Numbered from the stretch's first letter, positions 5,996-13,718 are shown. The stretch: DNA of 14,584 bases from Acholeplasmataceae bacterium (GCA_012744295.1 JAAYIB010000035.1:1-14584); one strand, 5' to 3'. Numbers and translations are program-made. The notes: generated from the letters alone by a model not told the origin.

Positions 5996-6433
5996 CTATT
6001 TAATTACGATTACAGGCACTTTTGCCTCCTGCACCAGCTTTTTGCTGACGCTGTCATTCAAGATGCCTTTAATTGTTCCCAGGCCGCGGCTGCCAAGCAC
6101 AATTGTATCGCACTGCAGCTTTTCGACTGTTTTAAGGGCCGTCATCGCCGGGGGGCCGAATTCCAAAATGTATTGGACAGAAAGTCCGCAGTCGTCCAAG
6201 ATTTCCTTGGCCGCCCCAAGCATCTTGTTGCCCCATTTAACGGCGTCACTGTTTGCCTGGCTGCGCAGTTCCTTATCAAGAGGAGCCGTCTCCGCCGTCG
6301 TCGCGAGGTCGGTCTTGACCGCCGTCATCACGATTAATTCTCCGTCTGCCAGTTTGCACGCTTCCCTGGCATAAGCCAGGGCACGCAAGGAATTTTCCGT
6401 ACCGTCAACTAAAACAAGAACTTTTTTAAGCAT
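5996..6433 (-). CDS. Universal stress protein, UspA family (usp array gene 1, most downstream)
   Basis: A 145-residue single-domain Usp with the N-terminal strand MLKKVLVLVDGTENSLRAL, where Asp10 belongs to the nucleotide pocket. The C-terminal motif reads GSRGLGTIKGILNDSVSKK: compared with the ATP-binding G-x2-G-x9-G-(S/T) motif the third glycine is aspartate (Asp-Ser), so ATP binding may be weakened or lost. It is the most divergent of the five copies. The start ATG 6433 has AAGGGGAG upstream; longer in-frame starts lack a site. A hairpin separates it from the preceding usp gene. Confidence 0.93.
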   Translation of the reverse strand: MLKKVLVLVDGTENSLRALAYAREACKLADGELIVMTAVKTDLATTAETAPLDKELRSQANSDAVKWGNKMLGAAKEILDDCGLSVQYILEFGPPAMTALKTVEKLQCDTIVLGSRGLGTIKGILNDSVSKKLVQEAKVPVIVIK

Positions 6434-6455
6434 AACGACTCCCCTTTTACAAAGA

Positions 6456-6482
6456 AATCGTGCCGGTTGTAACGGCACGATT
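6456..6482. repeat. 10-bp perfect inverted repeat between usp genes
   Basis: AATCGTGCCG (6456-6465) and CGGCACGATT (6473-6482) form a perfect 10-bp stem with a seven-base loop in the short spacer between two usp genes. On the minus strand the stem is followed by TCTTTGT, a poor T-tract, so it may act as a weak attenuator or an mRNA processing/stability hairpin rather than a full terminator. Confidence 0.7.
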
Positions 6483-6490
6483 ATAGCTTT

Positions 6491-6976
6491 TTACCTTACA
6501 ACAATGACCGGGCACCTGGAATTAGCAATCACGCTGTTACTGACGCTGCCGAGCAGAGCCGCAGAAAGCAGTCCCAGACCGCTGCTGCCTACTATTAGGG
6601 CATCCGCCGCTTGCAGCACCGATTGTTGGACGATTGCCTTGGCGGGTTCCCTATCCACGACCTCTTTGAACTCAATCATTTCATAACCGGAAGCAGCAGC
6701 CTTCTTTTTGGCTGTTTTGATTGCACCTGCCTCTGCATGTCCCATTTCCTCAGTCGTCAGTTTCGCCTTTGCGGTTGCCTTGTTCAGTATTCTTTCATAG
6801 ACGTCGTCTTCCAGCTTTTCCATTTTGTACTGGGGAAGCTGCGACGCATCAAAGGGCACCGAAACATGCAGGACAAGCAGCCTGCTGCCGCAGGCTTTGC
6901 CTAAGCCCATCGCAAAATCCAGCGCCTGGAAGGACAAGGGCGAACCGTCAATTGCCACCATGATTTTGTTTAACAT
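6491..6976 (-). CDS. Universal stress protein, UspA family (usp array gene 2)
   Basis: A 161-residue Usp starting MLNKIMVAIDGSPLSFQAL and ending in RCPVIVVR. The nucleotide motif is complete: GSSGLGLLSAALLGSVS fits G-x2-G-x9-G-S. Compared with the 145-residue copies it carries an insert after the second strand (about residues 44-80, lysine/glutamate rich and probably helical). It is most like array gene 4, sharing the MLNKI start, HVSVP-D-S-L and EVVD elements. The start is ATG 6976 with AAGGAG upstream; the longer reading frame to 7027 has no supporting ribosome site. Confidence 0.93.
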   Translation of the reverse strand: MLNKIMVAIDGSPLSFQALDFAMGLGKACGSRLLVLHVSVPFDASQLPQYKMEKLEDDVYERILNKATAKAKLTTEEMGHAEAGAIKTAKKKAAASGYEMIEFKEVVDREPAKAIVQQSVLQAADALIVGSSGLGLLSAALLGSVSNSVIANSRCPVIVVR

Positions 6977-6994
6977 AACTATCGTCTCCTTTGC

Positions 6995-7023
6995 ATTATA
7001 TTGTCGAGGACAAAAGCCTCCAA
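6995..7023 (-). promoter_or_regulatory. Possible internal promoter ahead of usp gene 2
   Basis: On the minus strand TTGGAG (7018-7023), a 17-base spacer and TATAAT (6995-7000) can be read. The spacer contains an inverted repeat TTGTC-N3-GACAA (7001-7013), an operator-like arrangement. The -35 is poor, the -10 is perfect. Confidence 0.45.
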
Positions 7024-7042
7024 GCAAGGAAACGATGCCAAA

Positions 7043-7480
7043 CTATTTTACAATCAATACCGGAATCGTTGCGTACTGTGATACTTTCGAGCTAACACTG
7101 CCTAAAAGAAGTTCGGCAATTCCGCTTAATCCTCTGCTACCAATAATTATGGCATCGCAACCATGCTTCTTAGCAACTGAAAGAACTCTTTCTGACGGGT
7201 GGCCAACCTCCAAAACATATTCGACCGCATTTCCATATTCTGCCAACTTTTCCTTAGCCAGACACAAAACCTTGTCGCCGATCTTTTCGAGCTCGCTGTT
7301 GCCTTGGTTGATTGTCGCATAATCAAAAGGTACCGCCAACAGCGCGGCATTGTTGTATGGCTGGATAACGTTGATAACTACAAGTTCACTGTCGAATTTC
7401 CTGCCCAAAGTTGTTGCTTGGTCTAACGCGCGCCAAGCTGTTTCGGAGCCGTCGATAGGTACCAGGATTTTTTTGAACAT
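7043..7480 (-). CDS. Universal stress protein, UspA family (usp array gene 3)
   Basis: A 145-residue Usp (MFKKILVPIDGSETAWRAL) with a complete ATP motif GSRGLSGIAELLLGSVSSK. It aligns without gaps to array gene 5 over its full length, roughly three quarters identical by hand count, including INVIQPYNNAALLAVP and EVGHPSER. This marks the two as recent paralogues. The start is ATG 7480 with AAGGGG about 11 bases upstream. Usp proteins form dimers that bind ATP and help survival in starvation, oxygen or acid stress; the specific role here is unknown. Confidence 0.94.
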   Translation of the reverse strand: MFKKILVPIDGSETAWRALDQATTLGRKFDSELVVINVIQPYNNAALLAVPFDYATINQGNSELEKIGDKVLCLAKEKLAEYGNAVEYVLEVGHPSERVLSVAKKHGCDAIIIGSRGLSGIAELLLGSVSSKVSQYATIPVLIVK

Positions 7481-7530
7481 TATTATTTACACCCCTTGCC
7501 CAAACTTTTACCAAATATTTTCCGGGGCCC

Positions 7531-7620
7531 GTTGCCACCTTTATCTGTACTTGAATCGCTGCCGTCCTTCTTACTCCGGCAGCATAGGGCAACGACAAGA
7601 AGAAGTACAGACCTTCTTAC
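7531..7620. repeat. Nested and crossing inverted repeats in the spacer between usp genes 3 and 4
   Basis: Within about 90 bases there are three perfect complementary pairs: GTTGCC 7531-7536 with GGCAAC 7588-7593; CTGTACTT 7545-7552 with AAGTACAG 7603-7610; and GCTGCCG 7558-7564 with CGGCAGC 7577-7583. The first two cross each other, so they would form a pseudoknot or two alternative folds around the third. A 10-base direct repeat CCTTCTTACT also occurs at 7566-7575 and 7612-7621. No gene is present in 7481-7616. Confidence 0.7.
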
Positions 7621-8078
7621 TTAACAACTAAAACCGGGCAGGCAGCAAGTCCGAGCAATTTTGAGCTTACACCGCCAATCAGGAGCGAAGCAAATGTTCC
7701 AAGACCCCTATTGCCTACGACTATCACATCCACACCAAAATGTTCCGCCTGCTCGGCAATCCTTTCGGCAGGATCGATATCAACCACTTCTCTGAAGGTA
7801 ACCTTGGTATAGCCGGCTTCTTCCGTCCTTTTCTTTGCGTTTGCAAGCGCTTCAGTAAAAGCTTTTGCCCTTTCTTCCAGCGTCTTTCCCTTTGCAGCTT
7901 CGCCGGCCTGCCCCCCCTTGAGCATTCGAGGCTCAAGCAGTCTGGAGATGTCATAAGGAACGGAAACATGTGAAACGATGATTTCCGCATCAAAGAACCT
8001 GCCCAAACTCATTGCGTAGTCCAACGCCCTCATAGAGTTGTCAGAACCATCAACCGGTACCAAAATTTTGTTTAACAT
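7617..8078 (-). CDS. Universal stress protein, UspA family (usp array gene 4)
   Basis: A 153-residue Usp (MLNKILVPVDGSDNSMRAL) ending CPVLVVK. It has an intermediate insert rich in Lys/Glu/Ala (about 50-88) and the nucleotide motif GNRGLGTFASLLIGGVSSK, in which the residue after the third glycine is Gly where most members have Ser or Thr. It resembles array gene 2 more than the 145-residue copies. The start ATG 8078 has AGGAGGGG upstream. The stop falls at the edge of the structured spacer at 7531-7620. Confidence 0.94.
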   Translation of the reverse strand: MLNKILVPVDGSDNSMRALDYAMSLGRFFDAEIIVSHVSVPYDISRLLEPRMLKGGQAGEAAKGKTLEERAKAFTEALANAKKRTEEAGYTKVTFREVVDIDPAERIAEQAEHFGVDVIVVGNRGLGTFASLLIGGVSSKLLGLAACPVLVVK

Positions 8079-8111
8079 AAAAATCCCCTCCTGTTGATTA
8101 CGCTTTTATTT

Positions 8112-8125
8112 CTATGACCTCATAG
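8112..8125. promoter_or_regulatory. 14-bp palindromic operator-like site upstream of usp gene 4
   Basis: CTATGA-CC-TCATAG is a six-base perfect inverted repeat about a central CC, located 34 bases upstream of the usp gene 4 start. A candidate minus-strand -10 TACAAT lies just upstream at 8129-8134. This is consistent with a transcription-factor site, but no factor can be named. Confidence 0.35.
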
Positions 8126-8145
8126 ATACATTGTAAGCATTGTCG

Positions 8146-8583
8146 CTACTTGACAATCAAAACGGGAACTGTGGAATATTGTGAAACCTTTGAGCTGACA
8201 CTGCCGAGAAAGAATTCCGCAATGCTGCTTAGACCTCTGCTGCCGATTACGATCGCGTCGCAACCCTCTTTTTTCGCGAGGGCGACGATTCTTTCCGACG
8301 GGTGTCCGACTTCGAGTTCGAATCTGACCTCTTTGCCATAATCGCCCAATCTTTCCTTTGCCAGCTCAAGCACCTGCGCACCTATTTTTTCAAGTTCACT
8401 GTTGCTTTGATTAATTGTCTCGTCATCAAGAGGAACGGCAAGCAATGCAGCGTTATTATAAGGTTGGATGACGTTGACGACGATTAAGTCGCCTTCGAAT
8501 TTGGAGCCTAAGGATTTTGCTTGTGCCAAAGCCCGCCAGGAAGTCTCCGAGCCGTCAACAGGGACAAGTATCTTTTTGAACAT
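8146..8583 (-). CDS. Universal stress protein, UspA family (usp array gene 5, first of the array)
   Basis: A 145-residue Usp (MFKKILVPVDGSETSWRAL) with an intact ATP motif GSRGLSSIAEFFLGSVSSK and C-terminal VPVLIVK. It is the close paralogue of array gene 3. The start at ATG 8583 is preferred over the in-frame ATG at 8598 because GGAGGTG lies eight bases before it and overlaps the alternative start. The 111-base spacer to the nucleoside transporter operon has no terminator, so the array may receive read-through as well as having its own promoter. Confidence 0.94.
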   Translation of the reverse strand: MFKKILVPVDGSETSWRALAQAKSLGSKFEGDLIVVNVIQPYNNAALLAVPLDDETINQSNSELEKIGAQVLELAKERLGDYGKEVRFELEVGHPSERIVALAKKEGCDAIVIGSRGLSSIAEFFLGSVSSKVSQYSTVPVLIVK

Positions 8584-8694
8584 TCCGCCCACCTCCATTG
8601 CTTACATTAATTTTTTCTGATTCTGTTCCATTGTTAAATATTCTGTATATTTCAGCTTTTTCCTGCAAGCTTTTAATATTTTTGTCAAATCTTC

Positions 8695-9624
8695 TCAGCG
8701 CTCTTCCCTGTCATAAGGCACGCTGAGTGCTTGCGGCGAAGCAAGCCTTCCTCCCTTGCGGATAAGTACGATAATCAGCACAAGAATTGTGAAGATATAA
8801 GGAAGCATGTTCAGCAGGAAAATTGAAACCGGCAGGCCGATGACCTGCAGGTGAAAGCCGAGAGCATCAACGCCGCCGAACAGATAAGACCCTGCCAGGG
8901 CCCGCCAGGGATCCCAGATGGCAAAGATGACAAGGGCAACGGCAATCCACCCGCGTCCTGCCGTCATGTTTTCCAGCCAACAGGGAGCATAGGCCAGAGA
9001 AAGATAGGCGCCGCCGAGTCCTGCCAAGGCTCCGCCGACAACAACATACACATAGCGCAGACGGAAAACATTGACCCCGACCGAATCGACTGCCGCAGGA
9101 TTCTCACCCAATGCCCGCAAAAATAAACCTGCACGTGTTTTGTAAAGATACAGCGCCGTAAGAATAACTAACAGATAACTAAGATAAACCAGCGCATCCT
9201 GTTTAAAGACAACCGGTCCGATAATCGGAATTTCACTTAGGAAGGGCACGGCAAGCTTGCCAAAAGTGTGGTCTGCACGCATGCCTACATAAGCTTTGCC
9301 AAGATAGTCGCTTAGTCCCGTTCCGAACAAGGTAAGCGCAAGGCCGCTGACCACCTGGTTCGCACGCAGGGTGATCGTCAGGTAGGCGTGAAGCAACGCC
9401 AGCAGACCGCCGGCAACAAGTGCCCCGGCCACTCCCAGCCAAGGGTTGCCTGAATTAACGGCAACCATGAAGCCCGTAACTGCTCCGACAAGCATCATAC
9501 CATCAACACCGAGGTTCATAATTCCGGAGCGCTCGGTAATGAGTTCACCCAGAGCAGCAAACAAGATCGGCGTTCCTGCGGTTATGGAGGCCGCTAAAAT
9601 CGAAACGATCAACGTTTCAGTCAT
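8695..9624 (-). CDS. Nucleoside/purine ABC transporter permease (YufQ/NupQ-like)
   Basis: A 309-residue integral membrane protein of the BPD_transp_2 class. It begins with the family hallmark ITAGTPILFAALGELITERSGIMNLGVDGMM and has about eight to nine hydrophobic helices, with the cytoplasmic coupling loop ALGENPAAVDSVGVNVFRLRY contacting the ATPase. In Bacillus the YufQ/NupQ homologue works with YufP and YufO to import nucleosides. The start ATG 9624 has AAAGGAGGAAG upstream and overlaps the end of the preceding permease gene by eight bases, showing tight coupling. Substrate could be nucleosides, purines or, in some relatives, other small solutes. Confidence 0.93.
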   Translation of the reverse strand: MTETLIVSILAASITAGTPILFAALGELITERSGIMNLGVDGMMLVGAVTGFMVAVNSGNPWLGVAGALVAGGLLALLHAYLTITLRANQVVSGLALTLFGTGLSDYLGKAYVGMRADHTFGKLAVPFLSEIPIIGPVVFKQDALVYLSYLLVILTALYLYKTRAGLFLRALGENPAAVDSVGVNVFRLRYVYVVVGGALAGLGGAYLSLAYAPCWLENMTAGRGWIAVALVIFAIWDPWRALAGSYLFGGVDALGFHLQVIGLPVSIFLLNMLPYIFTILVLIIVLIRKGGRLASPQALSVPYDREER

Positions 9625-10690
9625 TTTGCACTTCCTCCTTTGCTTTCAGTTTTATTTCGTACCGGGTAAGGATTTCAGAACCGACAACAAAGAAAAGGAT
9701 AGCTCCCTGCAGCATCGTAGCGGCAGCTGAAGGAATGCCCATTGTCTGAATCATGAAGCCCCCTACGTGAATAATGGCGAAAAGAAATGCAACCATTACT
9801 ATTGCAAGCGGATGCAGTCTGGCAAGCCAGGCCACGCTGATTGCTGTATAGCCGTAGCCGGGGCTGATGCCCGGCTGCAGCCTTCCAACAATACCGCTGA
9901 CCTCAACCATGCCGGCAAGCCCGCTTATTGCCCCGGAAATAAACATTACCATGAGCACGTTTTTCCGTATGTCGATACCGGCGTAACGTGCGGCGGAAGG
10001 ATTAGAGCCTATGACCAAGGTTTCATAACCCCACTTGGAGGACTTGAACATCAGCCATAAAACTCCTGCCAGCAAAAGCACGGCAAAAATGCCGTAGTGT
10101 ACTCTCAGTGTGCCAAAAGCAGGCAGCATGGCAGCCTCGGGGAAAGGCGCCGTCAGAGGAAAGTTAAGTCCCTGCGGGTCACGCCACGCTCCATAGACAA
10201 GATAATTGACCCATAAAATAGCAATATAATTCATCATCAGCGTCGTAATCGTTTCGCTTACCTGCCACTTGGTCTTAAACCAACCCGCGACCAGACCCCA
10301 AAAGCCGCCGCCGACAGCAGCCAGCAGCATCATTAAGGGTATCATTGCCGAAAAAGGCAGTTCTGGGAAAGACAGGGGCAGCCAGGTTGCAAAGCAGGCG
10401 CCCATGTAGAACTGCCCCTCGGCGCCAATGTTCCAAATCTGCATCCTAAACGCCACCGCCACGCCCAAGCCGCATAAAGCAAGCGGAATGGTCTTGACTA
10501 TGGTTTCGGAAATTCCGTATTCAGAGCCGAGGGCCCCTGAAAACATCGCACCATAAACTTCAAAAGGATTTCTTCCCGTAGCGGCAAGAAAAAGCCCGCA
10601 GAAGACCAAAGCCAGCAAGACCGCTATTACGGGAACGGCCGTTTGCGAAGTTCTGTTCGGTGCCAGGCTTTTTTCCAGTCTTATTTTCAT
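9617..10690 (-). CDS. Nucleoside/purine ABC transporter permease (YufP/NupP-like)
   Basis: A 357-residue membrane protein, the larger of the two permeases. It has the family sequence GRNPFEVYGAMFSGALGSEYGISETIVKTIPLALCGLGVAVAFR after the first helix, split here only by its own helices, then WNIGAEGQFYMG, a conserved signature of this group. The coupling loop is VIGSNPSAARYAGIDIRKNV. About eight to ten hydrophobic segments are visible. Its ATG at 10690 overlaps the ATPase stop (ATGA, four bases), and it overlaps the next permease by eight bases. The heterodimer of the two permeases forms the channel through the membrane. Confidence 0.93.
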   Translation of the reverse strand: MKIRLEKSLAPNRTSQTAVPVIAVLLALVFCGLFLAATGRNPFEVYGAMFSGALGSEYGISETIVKTIPLALCGLGVAVAFRMQIWNIGAEGQFYMGACFATWLPLSFPELPFSAMIPLMMLLAAVGGGFWGLVAGWFKTKWQVSETITTLMMNYIAILWVNYLVYGAWRDPQGLNFPLTAPFPEAAMLPAFGTLRVHYGIFAVLLLAGVLWLMFKSSKWGYETLVIGSNPSAARYAGIDIRKNVLMVMFISGAISGLAGMVEVSGIVGRLQPGISPGYGYTAISVAWLARLHPLAIVMVAFLFAIIHVGGFMIQTMGIPSAAATMLQGAILFFVVGSEILTRYEIKLKAKEEVQND

Positions 10691-12213
10691 TTGGCACCCC
10701 CGTCTTCCACGATTCCAGCCATTAAAGCTCCTATTTTTTCGGTATCCATCCTGCTCACGGGAAACTCTCCCAGGATTCTGCCGCTGAATATTACTCCGAC
10801 ACGATCAGCCAGTTTGGCAATTTCTTCAAGCTCCTCCGACACAAGGATGATTGCGGTATTTTTATCCTTTAACTGCAAAAGCAACTTATGCACCGACTCG
10901 ATAGCTCCGATGTCCAAACCGCGGACAGGATACAAAACAACCATCAGCCTCGGCTGGCTGGCAATCTCACGGCCAAGCAGCAATTTTTGAATATTGCCGC
11001 CGCTCATCATTTTTACGGGCTGATGAATAGAACCCATTCTAACGTCGAATTCCTTGACAATACGATTTGTTTCGGCAATCGCGGCATCTCTTTTCAGGAA
11101 ACTTCCCTGCGAAAACTTTGCGCCGCCGTACTCCTTCAAAATAACATTGTCACAGCTGCTAAGCCGGGGCACAAGGCCCATGCCCAGGCGGTCTTCAGGC
11201 ACGTAGCTGACGCCGCGGGTTATGATGTCCTTTGGAGACATGCCGGCAATTTCCTCGCCATAAAACCTGATGCTGCCTGAAAGAGTATGCCTGAGGCCGG
11301 CTATGACCTCTGCCAGTTCCCTCTGCCCGTTGCCGGAAACCCCTGCAATTCCGTAGATTTCTCCCGCCCGCACGTTAAAGCTTATTCGATCAAGCCCCAG
11401 CGTGTTCATGTCGTTCAGGGCCGAAATGTTTTCAATCACCAGTACCGGCTCGTCGCCCGGGGGGTCTGACTTCTCATAGGCGGTAATGATATCCCTGCCG
11501 ATCATCATTTCAATAAGCTTCGACTGGTTGATTTCCTCCCGCCCGATCGACCCAGTCACTCTGCCATTACGCAAAACGGTGATCCGGTCAGCCAAGGCCT
11601 CAACCTCATTCAGCTTATGCGAAATAAACACCACGGCACAACCGTTGTCGGCCATATTACGCAGATTGCTGAAAAGCTCGCGCGTTTCCTGGGGCGTCAG
11701 GACAGCGGTTGGTTCATCTAAAATTAAAACCCTCGAATCATTATAAAGCATGCGCAAGATCTCCACGCGCTGCTTTTCGCCGACGGAAAGCTGCCAGACA
11801 TAGGCATCGGGGTCGACGGTAAGTCCGTACTTTTCTCCCAATGCCTTTATTTCGACGGTGATCTCGTCCTCGTCAAGGAGGAAGGAGCCTCCCGTCTTGC
11901 TCAAGGCAATGTTTTCCGCAACGGTAAACGACTCTATCAGGCGGAAATGCTGATGAACCATACCGATACCGCATGCCAGCGCATCACTCGGCGAATTTAT
12001 TCTTTTTTCGGTTCCCTGTATTTCTATCGTTCCCTCTGTCGGCCGGTAAAGCCCTGCCAAAATACTCATCAAGGTACTTTTGCCCGAGCCGTTCTCGCCC
12101 AGAATCGCATGAATCTGTCCTGCGTAAAGGTCAAGGTTGACCTGGTCGTTGGCGACTACTCCGGGGAATCGTTTAACTATGTTTCGCATGCTGATTAATG
12201 GCGTTACTCCCAT
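10687..12213 (-). CDS. Nucleoside/purine ABC transporter ATPase with two nucleotide-binding domains (YufO/NupO-like)
   Basis: A 508-residue tandem ATPase of the sugar/nucleoside importer type. The first domain is complete: Walker A GENGSGKST (39-47), signature LSVGEKQ (142-148), Walker B LILDEPTAVLTP (163-174) and switch ISHKLNE. The second domain (from about 258) has a degenerate Walker A GVSGNGQRE, signature MSGGNIQKLLLGRE and Walker B LMVVLYPVRGLDIGAIE, where the usual Gln/Asp-Glu-Pro-Thr is Tyr-Pro-Val; this domain is therefore probably non-hydrolytic, as is common in the family, and slightly more changed than usual. The start is ATG 12213 with TTGGAGGATT. It energises uptake by the two downstream permeases. 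Confidence 0.95.
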   Translation of the reverse strand: MGVTPLISMRNIVKRFPGVVANDQVNLDLYAGQIHAILGENGSGKSTLMSILAGLYRPTEGTIEIQGTEKRINSPSDALACGIGMVHQHFRLIESFTVAENIALSKTGGSFLLDEDEITVEIKALGEKYGLTVDPDAYVWQLSVGEKQRVEILRMLYNDSRVLILDEPTAVLTPQETRELFSNLRNMADNGCAVVFISHKLNEVEALADRITVLRNGRVTGSIGREEINQSKLIEMMIGRDIITAYEKSDPPGDEPVLVIENISALNDMNTLGLDRISFNVRAGEIYGIAGVSGNGQRELAEVIAGLRHTLSGSIRFYGEEIAGMSPKDIITRGVSYVPEDRLGMGLVPRLSSCDNVILKEYGGAKFSQGSFLKRDAAIAETNRIVKEFDVRMGSIHQPVKMMSGGNIQKLLLGREIASQPRLMVVLYPVRGLDIGAIESVHKLLLQLKDKNTAIILVSEELEEIAKLADRVGVIFSGRILGEFPVSRMDTEKIGALMAGIVEDGGAK

Positions 12214-12233
12214 TACAATCCTCCAATTGCCAA

Positions 12234-12250
12234 AAAAGCGGAGTGCTTTT
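12234..12250 (-). other. Weak hairpin between the FAD protein and ABC ATPase genes
   Basis: On the minus strand AAAAGC-ACTCC-GCTTTT is followed by two more T, in the 45-base spacer before the ABC ATPase. The stem is only six pairs, four of them A-T, so it is at most a partial attenuator that would lower transporter expression relative to the oxidoreductase. Confidence 0.3.
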
Positions 12251-12258
12251 GAGCTTTC

Positions 12259-13656
12259 TTATTTCACGGTTTTTTTCGCCCGTTCACCGATGACACGTGC
12301 GGCAAAAACACCGCTGGCACTTGCCTGGGACAAGCCTCTCGTTATACCTGCGCCGTCTCCCACCGCAAAAAGGTTCGGTATCTTCGTTTCCAGGTTGCCG
12401 TTAAGCTCAAGGCGTGCGCTGTAAAACTTGACTTCCACACCGTAGAGCAAGGTGTCGTCATTGGTCATTCCCGGCGCCACCTTGTTCAGGGCGTAAATCA
12501 TCTCGATGATGTTGTCCAGGTGACGCTTGGGCAGAACCAGGCTCAGGTCGCCGGGAGTTGCCTCAAGCGTAGGTTTTGTAAAGCTCTTCTCAAGCCGTCT
12601 TTCATTAGTACGCCTACCCTTGATGAGGTCGCCGAAGCGCTGCACCAAAACACCGCCGCCAAGCATATTGGAGAAGGAAGCGATGCTCTTGCCGTACTTA
12701 ATCGGCTCCTTGAATGGTTCTGTAAACTTGTTGCTGACAAGGAGGGCGAAATTGGTATTCTTGCTGTGCAAGGCCGGATCACGAAAGCTGTGGCCGTTGA
12801 CGGTTACGATGCCGTCCGTATTTTCCGCCACGACGTAGCCGTTTGGATTCATGCAGAACGTGCGCACCAGATCTCCGTATTGCTTCGTACGATAAACAAG
12901 CTTGGCTTCATATACTTCGTCTGTGATATGTTTGAAAACCTGCGCGGGTATTTCCACGCGTACGCCAACATCCACCTGATTGTTGATAAAAGAAAGTCCG
13001 AGCTCCCTGCATTGCTCCGTAAACCATTCGGCACCGGCCCTGCCGGGAGCAGCCATCAGATACCTGCAATACAGTCTTTGTGCTTTTCCCTTGATGCCCA
13101 GGGAAAAACAACCGTCCTTTTCCTTGTAAATCTTTTCAACATGCGTGTTGCATCTTATGTCAACCTTGTTGCTCAAGTGCTTATAAATGTTTTCCATGAT
13201 GACAAGGTTGTTTTCGGTGCCTAAATGCCTTACCTTTGCATTAAGCAGATGCAGGTCATGACCAATTGCTATTTTAGCTATCTGGCAATTCTTCGTGCTG
13301 AAGTATTCGCCCGGCGCTCCATGGAGACAATTGAGACGGTCAACATAGTCTATCAGGTCAATAATCTCCTGTTCCGGAATGTATTCGTTAAGCCAGCCTC
13401 CAAACTCGGTCGTAAAATTGAATTTGCCATCAGAAAAAGCGCCGGCTCCGCCGAAGCCGCGCATAATATTGCAGGGAACGCAGCGCAGGCAGTGGTCGAC
13501 CTTTTTTTCAACTAGCGGACAACTGCGTTTTTCAATGGAGTGGCCCTCCTCGATAATCACCGCTTTCAGTTCGGGGTACTTCAAGGTAAATTCGTAGGCG
13601 GCAAAGATGGCAGCGGGTCCTCCGCCTATGATTGCCACGTCAAAGTTTTCCTGCAT
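12259..13656 (-). CDS. FAD-dependent oxidoreductase, COG2509-like, function unassigned
   Basis: A 465-residue flavoprotein. The N-terminal dinucleotide fold is clear (VAIIGGGPAAIFAA, 7-20, and acidic IIEEG at its end). It is followed by the cluster Cys46, Cys56, Cys59, Cys62 (CPL...C..C..C) and MRGFGGAGAFSDGKFN (65-80), characteristic of the uncharacterised FAD-dependent dehydrogenases grouped in COG2509. The C-terminus has the second FAD motif NLFAVGDGAGITRGLSQAS. The substrate is unknown. The start ATG 13656 (MQENFDVAII) has GAGGAGG seven bases ahead; the upstream in-frame start lacks one. It is the first gene of the transcript that continues into the nucleoside transporter. Confidence 0.9.
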   Translation of the reverse strand: MQENFDVAIIGGGPAAIFAAYEFTLKYPELKAVIIEEGHSIEKRSCPLVEKKVDHCLRCVPCNIMRGFGGAGAFSDGKFNFTTEFGGWLNEYIPEQEIIDLIDYVDRLNCLHGAPGEYFSTKNCQIAKIAIGHDLHLLNAKVRHLGTENNLVIMENIYKHLSNKVDIRCNTHVEKIYKEKDGCFSLGIKGKAQRLYCRYLMAAPGRAGAEWFTEQCRELGLSFINNQVDVGVRVEIPAQVFKHITDEVYEAKLVYRTKQYGDLVRTFCMNPNGYVVAENTDGIVTVNGHSFRDPALHSKNTNFALLVSNKFTEPFKEPIKYGKSIASFSNMLGGGVLVQRFGDLIKGRRTNERRLEKSFTKPTLEATPGDLSLVLPKRHLDNIIEMIYALNKVAPGMTNDDTLLYGVEVKFYSARLELNGNLETKIPNLFAVGDGAGITRGLSQASASGVFAARVIGERAKKTVK

Positions 13657-13688
13657 GTCGTGCCTCCTCGGTAAAAATAACAAGTAAT

Positions 13689-13717
13689 ATTATACTGCAA
13701 AAACCTGCCTGTACTAA
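13689..13717 (-). promoter_or_regulatory. Promoter of the FAD oxidoreductase-transporter operon
   Basis: On the minus strand TTAGTA (13712-13717), a 17-base spacer and a perfect TATAAT (13689-13694) lie directly after the stop of the upstream gene, giving a start near 13682 and a leader of about 26 bases. The -35 matches only half of the consensus. Confidence 0.55.
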
Positions 13718-13718
13718 A

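Noticed and set aside
8599..8694. Promoter for the usp array from TTGACA at 8683-8688
   Set aside because: The minus-strand TTGACA is real, but no acceptable -10 hexamer lies 16-18 bases downstream, so I do not call it.
12520..13224. A long plus-strand open frame (234 codons) inside the FAD oxidoreductase gene
   Set aside because: It is antisense to a protein with clear FAD motifs at both ends and has no ribosome site or recognisable domain.
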